Positions 36,338 through 44,187 of a stretch of 64,000 nucleotides of DNA are shown here, in pieces. Both the position numbers and the translations under genes were made by a program. The stretch is from assembly GCA_965204215.1 (NCBI GenBank), contig CBDBDZ010000014.1, positions 620,001 to 684,000 on the forward strand, written 5' to 3'. Source of the stretch: CBDBDZ01 sp965204215 (GTDB taxonomy: Bacteria; Pseudomonadota; Gammaproteobacteria; Pseudomonadales; GM7GCV1). Under the pieces are notes generated by a model. The model was not told the DNA's origin. It saw only the letters and a program-made list of their open reading frames with translations, and ran no database searches. How positions within the stretch are numbered: position 1 is the first letter of the stretch; each line of letters starts with the position of its first letter.

Positions 36338-37659
36338 CTGGTTATCAATATATTAGCATTAAAATATTGCTGATGTGTTTGGTGTTGTTGAGCTCAACTC
36401 TGGTGATGTCGGCGGTCGTAGATAATATTCGCCTGTGGCGCTCGCCGGATTCAACCCGATTAGTGTTAGATATTAATGCGAATTTTAAACATAAAATATT
36501 TGAAATTAAAGAAGAGCACAAGCTGGTTATTGATATCCCCAACAGTCGTTACCAACAGAAGTTTGACCAGAAAAAATTTGATAATACACCGATAAAGCGC
36601 TTGCGCTACGCCAATCACAAAGAATATTTACGGATTGTTCTGGACTTAAAAACTTCTGTGAAATATCGCAGTTTTGCTCTGACTCCCAACGAGAAATACG
36701 GACATAGGTTGGTGATTGATCTATTTGATAATAAATCCTCTGAAGAGGATGTTACCATAACGCTTGATCAATTTGTTAAATCAAACCGTGATATTGTTAT
36801 TGCAATTGATGCAGGTCACGGTGGCGATGACCCTGGTGCACTGGGTCCTAATCGCGAGCGTGAAAAAGATGTGGTTCTGCAAATCAGCAAACGCTTGAAA
36901 AAGTTAATTGATGTCAAGTTGGGATATCGAGCGGAATTGGTTCGCGCCAGTGACTATTTTATATCTCTTGGTAATCGTTACCATAAAGCAAGGTCGAAAA
37001 AAGCAGATTTGTTTTTATCTATTCACGCTGATGCCTTCGATGACCCCAGAGCTTCAGGCGCATCAGTATATGCTCTGTCACTTCGGGGTGCTACCAGCGC
37101 CTCTGCACGCTACTTGGCCGAGCGTCAAAACCGCTCAGATTTAATAGGTGGTGTAAGTGAGGTTAGTCTTAAAGATAAAGATCAGCAAGTTGCCAAGGTA
37201 CTGCTGGATTTATCCATGGCATCGACTTTAGAGACCAGCTTGAAAATTGGCGAAGATATTCTTCAAGAGATGGGAAACATTACCAAATTGCATAAAAAAC
37301 AAGTGGAACAAGCCAATTTTTTGGTGCTGAAGTCCCCCGACGTGCCATCATTATTGATAGAGACAGGTTTTATCTCTAACCCTAAAGAAGCGCGCAATTT
37401 AACCAGCTCATCGTTTCAAAAGAAATTGGTTAAGCGCATTTTTAACGGTATTCAAAATTATTATCAAACCTATCCACCAGCAGGCACACTGGTTTATAAG
37501 CTAATGCACAGTGAACCTGCAGTTGTCAAAATTAAGCGTGGAGATACGCTATCAGAAATTGCTGAAAAATATGGTGTTAGTACTAGTGAGTTAAAGCGCT
37601 ATAATAAACTTAAAAGCAACAAAATTCGCATTGGTCAAAAACTTAAAATTCCTCGTTAA
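36334..37659 (+). CDS. amiC: N-acetylmuramoyl-L-alanine amidase (AmiC type)
   Basis: Zinc-dependent amidase that splits peptidoglycan at the septum. A GTG start overlaps the tsaE stop. A signal peptide ends near LVMSAV. The AMIN domain (VDNIRLWRSPDSTRLVLDI) targets the protein, then Amidase_3 from about residue 150 with AIDAGHGGDDPGALG (zinc His), RASDYFI, SIHADAFDDP and SLLIETGFISN holding the catalytic Glu. A C-terminal LysM domain (IKRGDTLSEIAEKYGVS) binds peptidoglycan. In E. coli the LysM is on separate EnvC/NlpD activators; here it is fused, as in Pseudomonas-type AmiB. FtsEX encoded at 30384-32016 may control it. Confidence 0.94.
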   Translation: MTGYQYISIKILLMCLVLLSSTLVMSAVVDNIRLWRSPDSTRLVLDINANFKHKIFEIKEEHKLVIDIPNSRYQQKFDQKKFDNTPIKRLRYANHKEYLRIVLDLKTSVKYRSFALTPNEKYGHRLVIDLFDNKSSEEDVTITLDQFVKSNRDIVIAIDAGHGGDDPGALGPNREREKDVVLQISKRLKKLIDVKLGYRAELVRASDYFISLGNRYHKARSKKADLFLSIHADAFDDPRASGASVYALSLRGATSASARYLAERQNRSDLIGGVSEVSLKDKDQQVAKVLLDLSMASTLETSLKIGEDILQEMGNITKLHKKQVEQANFLVLKSPDVPSLLIETGFISNPKEARNLTSSSFQKKLVKRIFNGIQNYYQTYPPAGTLVYKLMHSEPAVVKIKRGDTLSEIAEKYGVSTSELKRYNKLKSNKIRIGQKLKIPR

Positions 37660-37662
37660 ATT

Positions 37663-39516
37663 ATGCACGTCATCCAAAAACTCGATACTCGTTTAGCCAA
37701 TCAAATTGCAGCAGGTGAGGTGGTAGAGCGCCCTGCATCGGTGGTCAAAGAACTACTGGAAAACAGTATTGATGCTGGTGCGACATCCATCAAAATTGAT
37801 ATTGACCGAGGTGGCATCAAGCGAATACGCATTCGCGATAACGGCGGTGGTATAGAGCAAGATCAGCTGCCTCTTGCAATAGCACGTCATGCCACCAGTA
37901 AAATTACCAGTATTAACGACTTGGAAGCCGTACCAACATTGGGCTTTCGCGGTGAAGCGCTGGCAAGCATTGCATCGGTTTCAAGATTGCAATTAATTAG
38001 CAATGCTCAAAGTAGCCAGGAAGCAATGGCAGGGTTGAGTATTGAAGTTGAAGGCAGGGATATGCAACCAGTGACATCGCCTGCACCGCATCCGCAAGGC
38101 ACCACAGTGGATGTGCAAGACTTGTTTTTCAATACGCCTGCAAGACGTAAATTTCTGCGTACCGAAAATACCGAATATAAGCGTATTCATGACATTGTCA
38201 AACGTATGGCGCTGAGCCATTTTGATGTCGATTTTCAACTTTCGCACAATGGCAGGCAACAGTTGCGTTTTGAAGTGGCTGATACCATTGATGCACAAAA
38301 ACGCCGAGTAGCTAAAATTTGCGGAGCCAGTTTTATGGAACAGGCTCTGCCGATAGATTGCAGCAGTGGCGATAATATGCGTCTTTGGGGTTGGATGGGT
38401 CTGCCAACCTTTTCCAGAAGTCAGGCAGATTTACAGTACTTTTATGTCAATGGGCGGGCGATTAAAGATAAAGTGGTTAATCATGCCATTCGCCAGGCTT
38501 ATCAGGATGTTTTGTATAACGGTCGACATCCTGCCTATGTATTGTTTCTAACCATTGAACCCGCTAACGTTGATGTCAATGTACACCCAACCAAGCACGA
38601 GGTCAGGTTTCGAGATAGCAGACACGTCTATCAATTTTTATTTCACAATTTGCATAAGTGGGTGGCTGCAACAAAACCATCGGGTTCTGCTGCAATAGAA
38701 AGTTCTTTGCAGTCAACACCATCGCCTTCAATAGAGCAAACGAGCCTCAAACTTAACCAGTTTGCGGTTAAAGAAAATTCGCCGTCGTTTACTATCAATA
38801 AAATTGATAAAACACCCAATTCATCAACTACCTTTATTTCATCACCATCCATTAGTGGTAAAAAGGCATTTGAACAAGCTAAATCGCTCTACAGCAATCT
38901 GCCAGACAGCGATGAGTCGCCACCTTTAGGTTTTGCCATTGCACAAATTCACAGTGTGTTTATTTTAGCGGAAAATCAAAAAGGGTTGGTTATTGTCGAT
39001 ATGCATGCAGCTCACGAACGAATCGTTTACGAGAAAATGAAACAATCGTGGGAAAATAATTCACAACAACGGGGCAAATTAACCGCTCAGCCACTGTTAG
39101 TACCGCATGCTATCAATTTAAGTGAAAGTGAAGTGAACGATTGTATGGAACATATCGAACCGCTACGACAATTAGGCTTTGAAATAGATAGTACAGGACC
39201 AGAAAGCATTATTGTGAGGCAAGTTCCTGTATTACTAAAAAATAATGAAATTGAGCCTTTAGTGCGCGATGTGATAGCCGACATAAGGCAACATGGTAGT
39301 TTAGAGCGTATAGAAAATCACATTGATGAAATATTAGGTAATATGGCCTGTAGAGGCTCGGTTCGAGCCAATCGTAAGCTCAGTATTGCTGAAATGAACG
39401 CATTGTTAAGAGAAATGGAACAAACTGAACGCAGTAACCAATGCAATCATGGCAGGCCAACATGGGTACAAATGGAAATGACAGATCTAAACAAGCTTTT
39501 TTTACGAGGCCGATAG
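37663..39516 (+). CDS. mutL: DNA mismatch repair protein MutL (endonuclease type)
   Basis: GHKL ATPase coordinating mismatch repair. N-terminal motifs LLENSIDAGATSI, DNGGGI and LGFRGEALASI are intact. The variable linker spans about residues 335-405. The C-terminal domain contains DMHAAHERIVYE, matching the nuclease motif DQHA(x2)E(x4)E with Met for Gln, plus ACRGSVRANR and CNHGRP. These are the endonuclease motifs of nicking MutL proteins such as that of Pseudomonas aeruginosa and are not present in E. coli MutL. Length 617. It follows the amidase after three bases; miaA and hfq do not follow. Confidence 0.96.
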   Translation: MHVIQKLDTRLANQIAAGEVVERPASVVKELLENSIDAGATSIKIDIDRGGIKRIRIRDNGGGIEQDQLPLAIARHATSKITSINDLEAVPTLGFRGEALASIASVSRLQLISNAQSSQEAMAGLSIEVEGRDMQPVTSPAPHPQGTTVDVQDLFFNTPARRKFLRTENTEYKRIHDIVKRMALSHFDVDFQLSHNGRQQLRFEVADTIDAQKRRVAKICGASFMEQALPIDCSSGDNMRLWGWMGLPTFSRSQADLQYFYVNGRAIKDKVVNHAIRQAYQDVLYNGRHPAYVLFLTIEPANVDVNVHPTKHEVRFRDSRHVYQFLFHNLHKWVAATKPSGSAAIESSLQSTPSPSIEQTSLKLNQFAVKENSPSFTINKIDKTPNSSTTFISSPSISGKKAFEQAKSLYSNLPDSDESPPLGFAIAQIHSVFILAENQKGLVIVDMHAAHERIVYEKMKQSWENNSQQRGKLTAQPLLVPHAINLSESEVNDCMEHIEPLRQLGFEIDSTGPESIIVRQVPVLLKNNEIEPLVRDVIADIRQHGSLERIENHIDEILGNMACRGSVRANRKLSIAEMNALLREMEQTERSNQCNHGRPTWVQMEMTDLNKLFLRGR

Positions 39517-39540
39517 CATTTTTGTTATAATGTCAAGACT

Positions 39541-39624
39541 TTATTAACCTCGCGACCGAGCGATCACTCGTCGGTGTTACTTCCTTGCGCCGCATATTTG
39601 TTCGGTATTTTCATGCCGAATTAA
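39541..39624. repeat. Double-hairpin intergenic repeat, short copy
   Basis: Fills most of the gap between mutL and the dehydrogenase gene. In reverse complement it begins TTAATTCGGCATGAAAATAC and ends GAGGTTAATAA. It carries the same TTCGGTAT/ATACCGAA stem and the GGCGCAAGGAAGT...CC motif as the copies at 34138 and 46241, but here the second stem has decayed (GTTAC against GCGCC). It lacks the internal 90 bases of the long copy. Confidence 0.8.
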
Positions 39625-39645
39625 CAATTTCACAACGGTTCAAAT

Positions 39646-40653
39646 ATGAGTGTAAAAAAATATTTTAATCGCCGCAAATTTTTATTAGGTGGTACATTAT
39701 TGGCAGGTGCAATGTCTTTGGCAAAAGCGCAAACATTACAGTCATCGGGACAAAAAGAGACAGTAGTTAAAAATTTGAAGGGAAAAGCCATATTAATTAC
39801 AGGCTGCTCGTCAGGTTTCGGACGATTGAGTGCAGAACATTTTGCGCGTTTAGGGGCAACGGTATATGCTACCATGCGCAACTTGCCAAGACCCGAGGCA
39901 ACAGAATTGGAAACTATTGCCAAGCGCGATAACCTGGCTATTCAAGTGATAGAGTTAGATGTACTTTTACAGGAAAGTATTGATAATGCAGTTGCGCAGG
40001 TGCTTAAAAAAAGCACTGTTGATGCGGTTATCAACAATGCAGGAATTGGTATTACAGGTCCCGTCGAAGTGCAAGACATGCAGGCTACGGAACTGGCGTT
40101 TAACACCAATGTTTATGGACCACATCGAGTTATACGAGCCGTGTTACCCGCCATGCGTGAACAGGGTTTTGGTCATATTATCAATATATCCTCGCAACTA
40201 GGGCGCTTGATTCTGCCTGGAGCAGGGCACTATTCGGCAACCAAGTTTGCACTAGAGGCAATGAGCGAACAATTGGCGTATGAGTTAGTACCACAGGGTA
40301 TTGATGTGACAATTATTCAACCTGGCGGGTATCCTACCAATATTTGGGTGAATCGCAATCGTTATAATAAAAGTTTAAAAGCGCGCATTGCCGAGAAAAT
40401 TCTTAAAGCATACCCACAGTTAGTTGCCAGAATGGTCTCTGAAGACGGTGCAGGTAGCAATACAGATCCTATGGATATACCGCATGTCATTGCTGAAATC
40501 ATGAGCATGCCTGCTGGTAAACGCCCTCTGCGCCGTGCGGTACATCCCACATCAAGACCACAAGAACCAATTAATGAAGTCATGGCACAAACACAATTGT
40601 CCTGGCTTGGAAAATCACCTGTTGGTGCATGGATTAAATCTGTTCTTGGCTAG
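39646..40653 (+). CDS. Tat-exported short-chain dehydrogenase/reductase
   Basis: A 335-residue SDR. The N-terminus MSVKKYFNRRKFLLGGTLLAG ends in SLAKAQ and has the twin-arginine pattern NRRKFL, so it looks exported to the periplasm in folded form. The Rossmann domain starts at GCSSGFGR (TGxxxGxG type), with NNAGIG, the catalytic Ser in NISSQLG and the catalytic YSATK. The C-terminal part after GGYPTNIW is less conserved. NAD(P)-dependent enzymes are uncommon in the periplasm, but Tat export of holoenzymes is known. Substrate unknown. The stop codon is shared in a CTAG palindrome with the convergent CNNM gene. Confidence 0.82.
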   Translation: MSVKKYFNRRKFLLGGTLLAGAMSLAKAQTLQSSGQKETVVKNLKGKAILITGCSSGFGRLSAEHFARLGATVYATMRNLPRPEATELETIAKRDNLAIQVIELDVLLQESIDNAVAQVLKKSTVDAVINNAGIGITGPVEVQDMQATELAFNTNVYGPHRVIRAVLPAMREQGFGHIINISSQLGRLILPGAGHYSATKFALEAMSEQLAYELVPQGIDVTIIQPGGYPTNIWVNRNRYNKSLKARIAEKILKAYPQLVARMVSEDGAGSNTDPMDIPHVIAEIMSMPAGKRPLRRAVHPTSRPQEPINEVMAQTQLSWLGKSPVGAWIKSVLG

Positions 40654-41741
40654 GACACGGCTTCAGATTCAATCATTCCCAGGCTTTTCGCTCTGCGCTT
40701 CCAAATATTGCGGGCAACTTCTTGCATATCGGCATTTTTGTCAGATTCATCTAATATCTCCAATCCCAGTAAAGTCTCAATCACATCTTCCATGGTAACA
40801 ATTCCCGACATGCCGCCGTATTCATCTACTACAAGTGCAATATGCTCTCTTTTAGACATCAATTGTTCGTGCAATTGTTGTATGGAAATATCTTCTTTTA
40901 CCACAATAATATCGCGTTGAATGGACTCTAATGTTGCCGTTTTATTGTTTTTAATAATTTCATCCATAACCTGTATTCTCAGCACATAACCAGTTATTTG
41001 GTCTTTATCAGCTTTATATACCGGAATTCTTGAAAAACGAAGTCCTGGGTGTTTTTCATAAAATTGTTCAACGCTTTCGTTGCCGTCTTCAGCTAAAACG
41101 ACTGTTCTTGGTGTCATAATGCTTTTGGCCTTAATATCGCCAAAATTTAGAATATTGCTAATGATGGTGGATTCTCGGGTATCAATAACTCCTTCTTTGG
41201 AACCAATTTCAGCCATAACCTGTATGTCTACACGACTAAGAACGCTTTGGTCTTTGTCTTTTTTCAACAATTTTGTAAGCGACTGCGCCATCCAGACCGA
41301 CGGGGTTAATACCGGCAATACAATGCGCAGCGAATGGACTGTAAATCCAGCGAGTGACTCCCAGTAAGTCGCGCCAATGGTTTTGGGAATAATTTCAGAA
41401 AACACTAATATAGCAAGTGTCATTAGTGCGGCAATTAGCGCTTCATAGCTTAAATCAAAGCCGGGAAGTGATAAAAAAAGCGTTGCGCCAAACACATGGC
41501 TGGCACTAACACCAACCATAATAGCACCGACAGTATGAGCTAAGGTATTGAGCGTTAAAATACCTGCCAATGGTTTGTCGATATTGCTTTTATATTTGCG
41601 CAATAAGGGTGCATAAGATTTACCCTCTTTAGCCTTAACTTCAATAAATGATTGTGGAATACTTAATAAAGCCGCTTCCCATATTGAACATAAAAAGGAA
41701 AAAATAATGGAGATGCCGCCCCATAGCAATAATGCTGTCAT
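40650..41741 (-). CDS. CNNM/CorB-type membrane protein with CBS pair
   Basis: A 363-residue protein with an N-terminal DUF21 (CNNM) transmembrane domain of three or four helices (LLLWGGISIIFSFLCSIWEA) and a pair of CBS domains (IMTPRTVVLAEDG to MSGIVTMEDVIETLLGLEIL). The C-terminal CorC_HlyC transporter-associated domain found in longer relatives is missing, so it belongs to the short subgroup. Relatives act in magnesium or cobalt export; hemolysin in old annotations is a misnomer. nhaA follows upstream in the same direction with a 20-base gap. Confidence 0.85.
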   Translation of the reverse strand: MTALLLWGGISIIFSFLCSIWEAALLSIPQSFIEVKAKEGKSYAPLLRKYKSNIDKPLAGILTLNTLAHTVGAIMVGVSASHVFGATLFLSLPGFDLSYEALIAALMTLAILVFSEIIPKTIGATYWESLAGFTVHSLRIVLPVLTPSVWMAQSLTKLLKKDKDQSVLSRVDIQVMAEIGSKEGVIDTRESTIISNILNFGDIKAKSIMTPRTVVLAEDGNESVEQFYEKHPGLRFSRIPVYKADKDQITGYVLRIQVMDEIIKNNKTATLESIQRDIIVVKEDISIQQLHEQLMSKREHIALVVDEYGGMSGIVTMEDVIETLLGLEILDESDKNADMQEVARNIWKRRAKSLGMIESEAVS

Positions 41742-41761
41742 ATAAAATTAAGAATGGCCAA

Positions 41762-42952
41762 TCAGGTAGTCTTGTTAGATAATAAACTTACGCGAAGCAT
41801 GATATAACCTATTATACCCGAAACCAGTGAACCTAAAATAATTCCCAGTCTTTCATCAAATAAAAGATTAACGCCGGTTTCTTCAAATGCCAGTGAACCA
41901 ATGAACAGGCTCATGGTAAAACCAATGCCACAAAGTGCGGAAGTAGCATACAAACTTAACCAATTCATCCCCGCCGGCAATTGGGTTAATTTTAGTTTTA
42001 TCGCCAGCCAGCACAGTCCAAAAATACCCACTTGTTTACCCACGAATAAACCTAAAGCAATACCGATGGGAACACCGTGAGCGATTTGTTCTAAGGTAAC
42101 ACCATCAAAATTAATGCCTGCATTGGCAAAAGCAAAAATAGGCAATACAAAAAAAGCAATGACTGAATGCAAGTCATGTTCCAAACTTTTTAAAGGCGAG
42201 TAGCTGGGGTTTTCAGCTGATTTGGCAGGAATAAACATAGCAAGTAATACACCAGCTAATGTTGCATGTACGCCTGATTTTAGTGTTGCCACCCACATAA
42301 TAATGCCAATTAGAATGTAAGGGCTTTTCGATACAACATTGCGTTTATTCATGTAAATAAGAACAGGAATACAAAACGCAACGACTAACAGGGCTGTTAA
42401 TGAAATGTTAGAGGTATAGAAAAAAGCAATAATTAATATAGCTGCAATATCGTCAAATATTGCTAATGAGGTAAGAAATATTTTAATGCTGGTTGGCACT
42501 CGCGACCCCAGTAGCGCTAATACCCCCAAAGCAAATGCAATGTCGGTTGCAGCAGGTATCGCCCAACCTTTGGCGGCGATTGGATCATGGCTATTAAAGA
42601 AAAGATAGATTAACGCAGGTATTGCCATACCTCCAATGGCACCAATTCCAGGTAGTATGACATTGCGTTTGTCAGAGAGTTCGCCTTCAATCAGTTCACG
42701 TTTAAGTTCAAGCCCTACAAAAAAAAAGAATATTGCCATTAATCCATCATTTATCCAAAGTAATAGTGGTTTGGCAATCTCTAATGTACCAACGCGAATT
42801 TCAACAGGGGTGGATAGCAGTAATTGGTAATAAGGCTCCAGCGTTGAATTTGAAATTAAAATAGCAATGACAGCAGTGACAAATAAGAGAATACCTCCTG
42901 CCGATTCCAGTTTTAAAAAGGAATTTATAAATGATTCTTGTGTGTTCTGCAT
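41762..42952 (-). CDS. nhaA: Na+/H+ antiporter NhaA
   Basis: Inner-membrane exchanger that expels sodium in return for protons. Length 396 residues and about twelve helices. The ion-binding paired Asp residues lie in ATDIAFALG and FDDIAAILI. The family features GLELKRELIEGEL (helix 2) and NAGI are present. The ATG lies inside an 18-base sequence shared with the end of the palindromic insert in pilW. The downstream CNNM gene starts 20 bases after it. Confidence 0.95.
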   Translation of the reverse strand: MQNTQESFINSFLKLESAGGILLFVTAVIAILISNSTLEPYYQLLLSTPVEIRVGTLEIAKPLLLWINDGLMAIFFFFVGLELKRELIEGELSDKRNVILPGIGAIGGMAIPALIYLFFNSHDPIAAKGWAIPAATDIAFALGVLALLGSRVPTSIKIFLTSLAIFDDIAAILIIAFFYTSNISLTALLVVAFCIPVLIYMNKRNVVSKSPYILIGIIMWVATLKSGVHATLAGVLLAMFIPAKSAENPSYSPLKSLEHDLHSVIAFFVLPIFAFANAGINFDGVTLEQIAHGVPIGIALGLFVGKQVGIFGLCWLAIKLKLTQLPAGMNWLSLYATSALCGIGFTMSLFIGSLAFEETGVNLLFDERLGIILGSLVSGIIGYIMLRVSLLSNKTT

Positions 42953-43023
42953 AATCTGGGTTAAAGGGAAATATAAGACTTTATATGGTCTTAATATAAC
43001 TGTTCGAGTTGCGAAGCTTGAAT

Positions 43024-43764
43024 TTATCGATTGGATTGCTGGGTTAATATAAATTGATCTTTATCCATGTGCATAATTGCACCATCAAGCGCTGATACTA
43101 TTTCGTTAATACTGCGTTTAATCATTTGTGCTTGCAATGCAGGTAATTCTGAATACTGTTTGGCCATATCTTTAGCACGATTTAATAAATTATCAGGTTG
43201 GGTGATTTCGTCAAGAAATCCCCAGTCATACAAATTCGCACTGTTTTCCTTTTGCCCAAGGATGACTAAACGCTTGGCTTTGGCTGAACCTACCAAATGG
43301 ACACATAAAGGTAACCCTAGCCAGCTTAGATTCATGCCCAATCGAGATTCGGGATAACCTACTGTGCAGTCTGATGCCCCTATCCGAAAATCGCAAGCAC
43401 TAGCGATACAAGCACCACCGCCCAATGCTTTGCCGTTAATTGCAGCAATGGTTATTTGGGGAATAGTATAAATGGCTTTAATCATTTTGGGTCCTATTTC
43501 CATGGAACGCATTTTTTGAATTAGTGACTGCTGTTGTATCGACAAGGTCGCAGGGTCGGTTAAGTCCATTCCAGTTGAAAAGTTTACACCTTCACCTGTA
43601 AATACTACGACACGGGTTTTGGTGTCGTTATTTAATTGTTCGCAGAAACCTACAATTTCATGCATCAATGCAATGCTTAGTGCATTACCTTTGCTTGGGC
43701 GATTAAATTTAACAAAAACTACATAGTCGCCGTGTTGAATGGATAAATGTCTATAGTTTGGCAT
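43024..43764 (-). CDS. Enoyl-CoA hydratase/isomerase family protein
   Basis: Crotonase-fold protein of 246 residues. The oxyanion-hole segments are seen in FNRPSKGNALSIALM and AINGKALGGGACIASACDF, and the position of a catalytic Glu in YPESRLGMN (E of PES). Substrate is not predictable; neighbours give no clear pathway. It is oriented toward nhaA with 71 bases between and is divergent from the small His-rich gene. Confidence 0.86.
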   Translation of the reverse strand: MPNYRHLSIQHGDYVVFVKFNRPSKGNALSIALMHEIVGFCEQLNNDTKTRVVVFTGEGVNFSTGMDLTDPATLSIQQQSLIQKMRSMEIGPKMIKAIYTIPQITIAAINGKALGGGACIASACDFRIGASDCTVGYPESRLGMNLSWLGLPLCVHLVGSAKAKRLVILGQKENSANLYDWGFLDEITQPDNLLNRAKDMAKQYSELPALQAQMIKRSINEIVSALDGAIMHMDKDQFILTQQSNR

Positions 43765-43803
43765 AATTTATTGGTTATAAGCATAGTCATTTTATACTCA
43801 AAT

Positions 43804-43815
43804 ATATTATAATAT
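43804..43815. promoter_or_regulatory. AT-rich perfect palindrome, candidate Zur/Fur-family operator
   Basis: ATATTATAATAT is a perfect 12-base palindrome, 6 bases before the start codon of the small His-rich gene. It resembles the AT-rich dyad centre of Zur operators, and the next gene encodes a TonB receptor. A sequence this AT-rich can occur by chance in AT-rich promoter DNA, so the assignment is tentative. Confidence 0.3.
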
Positions 43816-43821
43816 TGGGTT

Positions 43822-44106
43822 ATGTGCAAAATATATCAACAATTATCTCGTTTACTGGCAAGCCTATTGCTCGTCAGCGCCTTGTATGTTGGTGTACTAC
43901 ATGCCCATGATAGTCATGACAATGAACGTGTTCATTCAGAATGCGTATTGTGTAATGTTGCTGACAGCCATGCTGTGGTTGGGAGTTGTGAACTGGATGT
44001 TAGTAGCGATGACGCAAAAGTCCTTATTACACTCAAATCATCACTTTTTTCATACACTCATCGCAGTTATTCTCAAATTAGAGCGCCCCCTGCTCGCAGA
44101 AATTAA
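43822..44106 (+). CDS. Small exported His/Cys-containing protein
   Basis: A 94-residue protein with a hydrophobic N-terminal helix (LLASLLLVSALYVGVLHA) and a mature part rich in metal-binding residues: HAHDSHDNERVHSECVLC, then SHAVVGSC. The cysteine pair CVLC and several His suggest metal binding in the periplasm. Small DUF2946-like proteins of this kind are often next to zinc- or copper-related TonB receptors. It precedes the receptor by 81 bases, same strand. Function not established; not matched to a named gene. Confidence 0.6.
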   Translation: MCKIYQQLSRLLASLLLVSALYVGVLHAHDSHDNERVHSECVLCNVADSHAVVGSCELDVSSDDAKVLITLKSSLFSYTHRSYSQIRAPPARRN

Positions 44107-44187
44107 TTAAACCCTTTTTTAAACTTTAGTTGTATATTGCGCTAGGCAGTGTACGCTTTTTTAATTATTTTTTTAGAGAATACTAAA

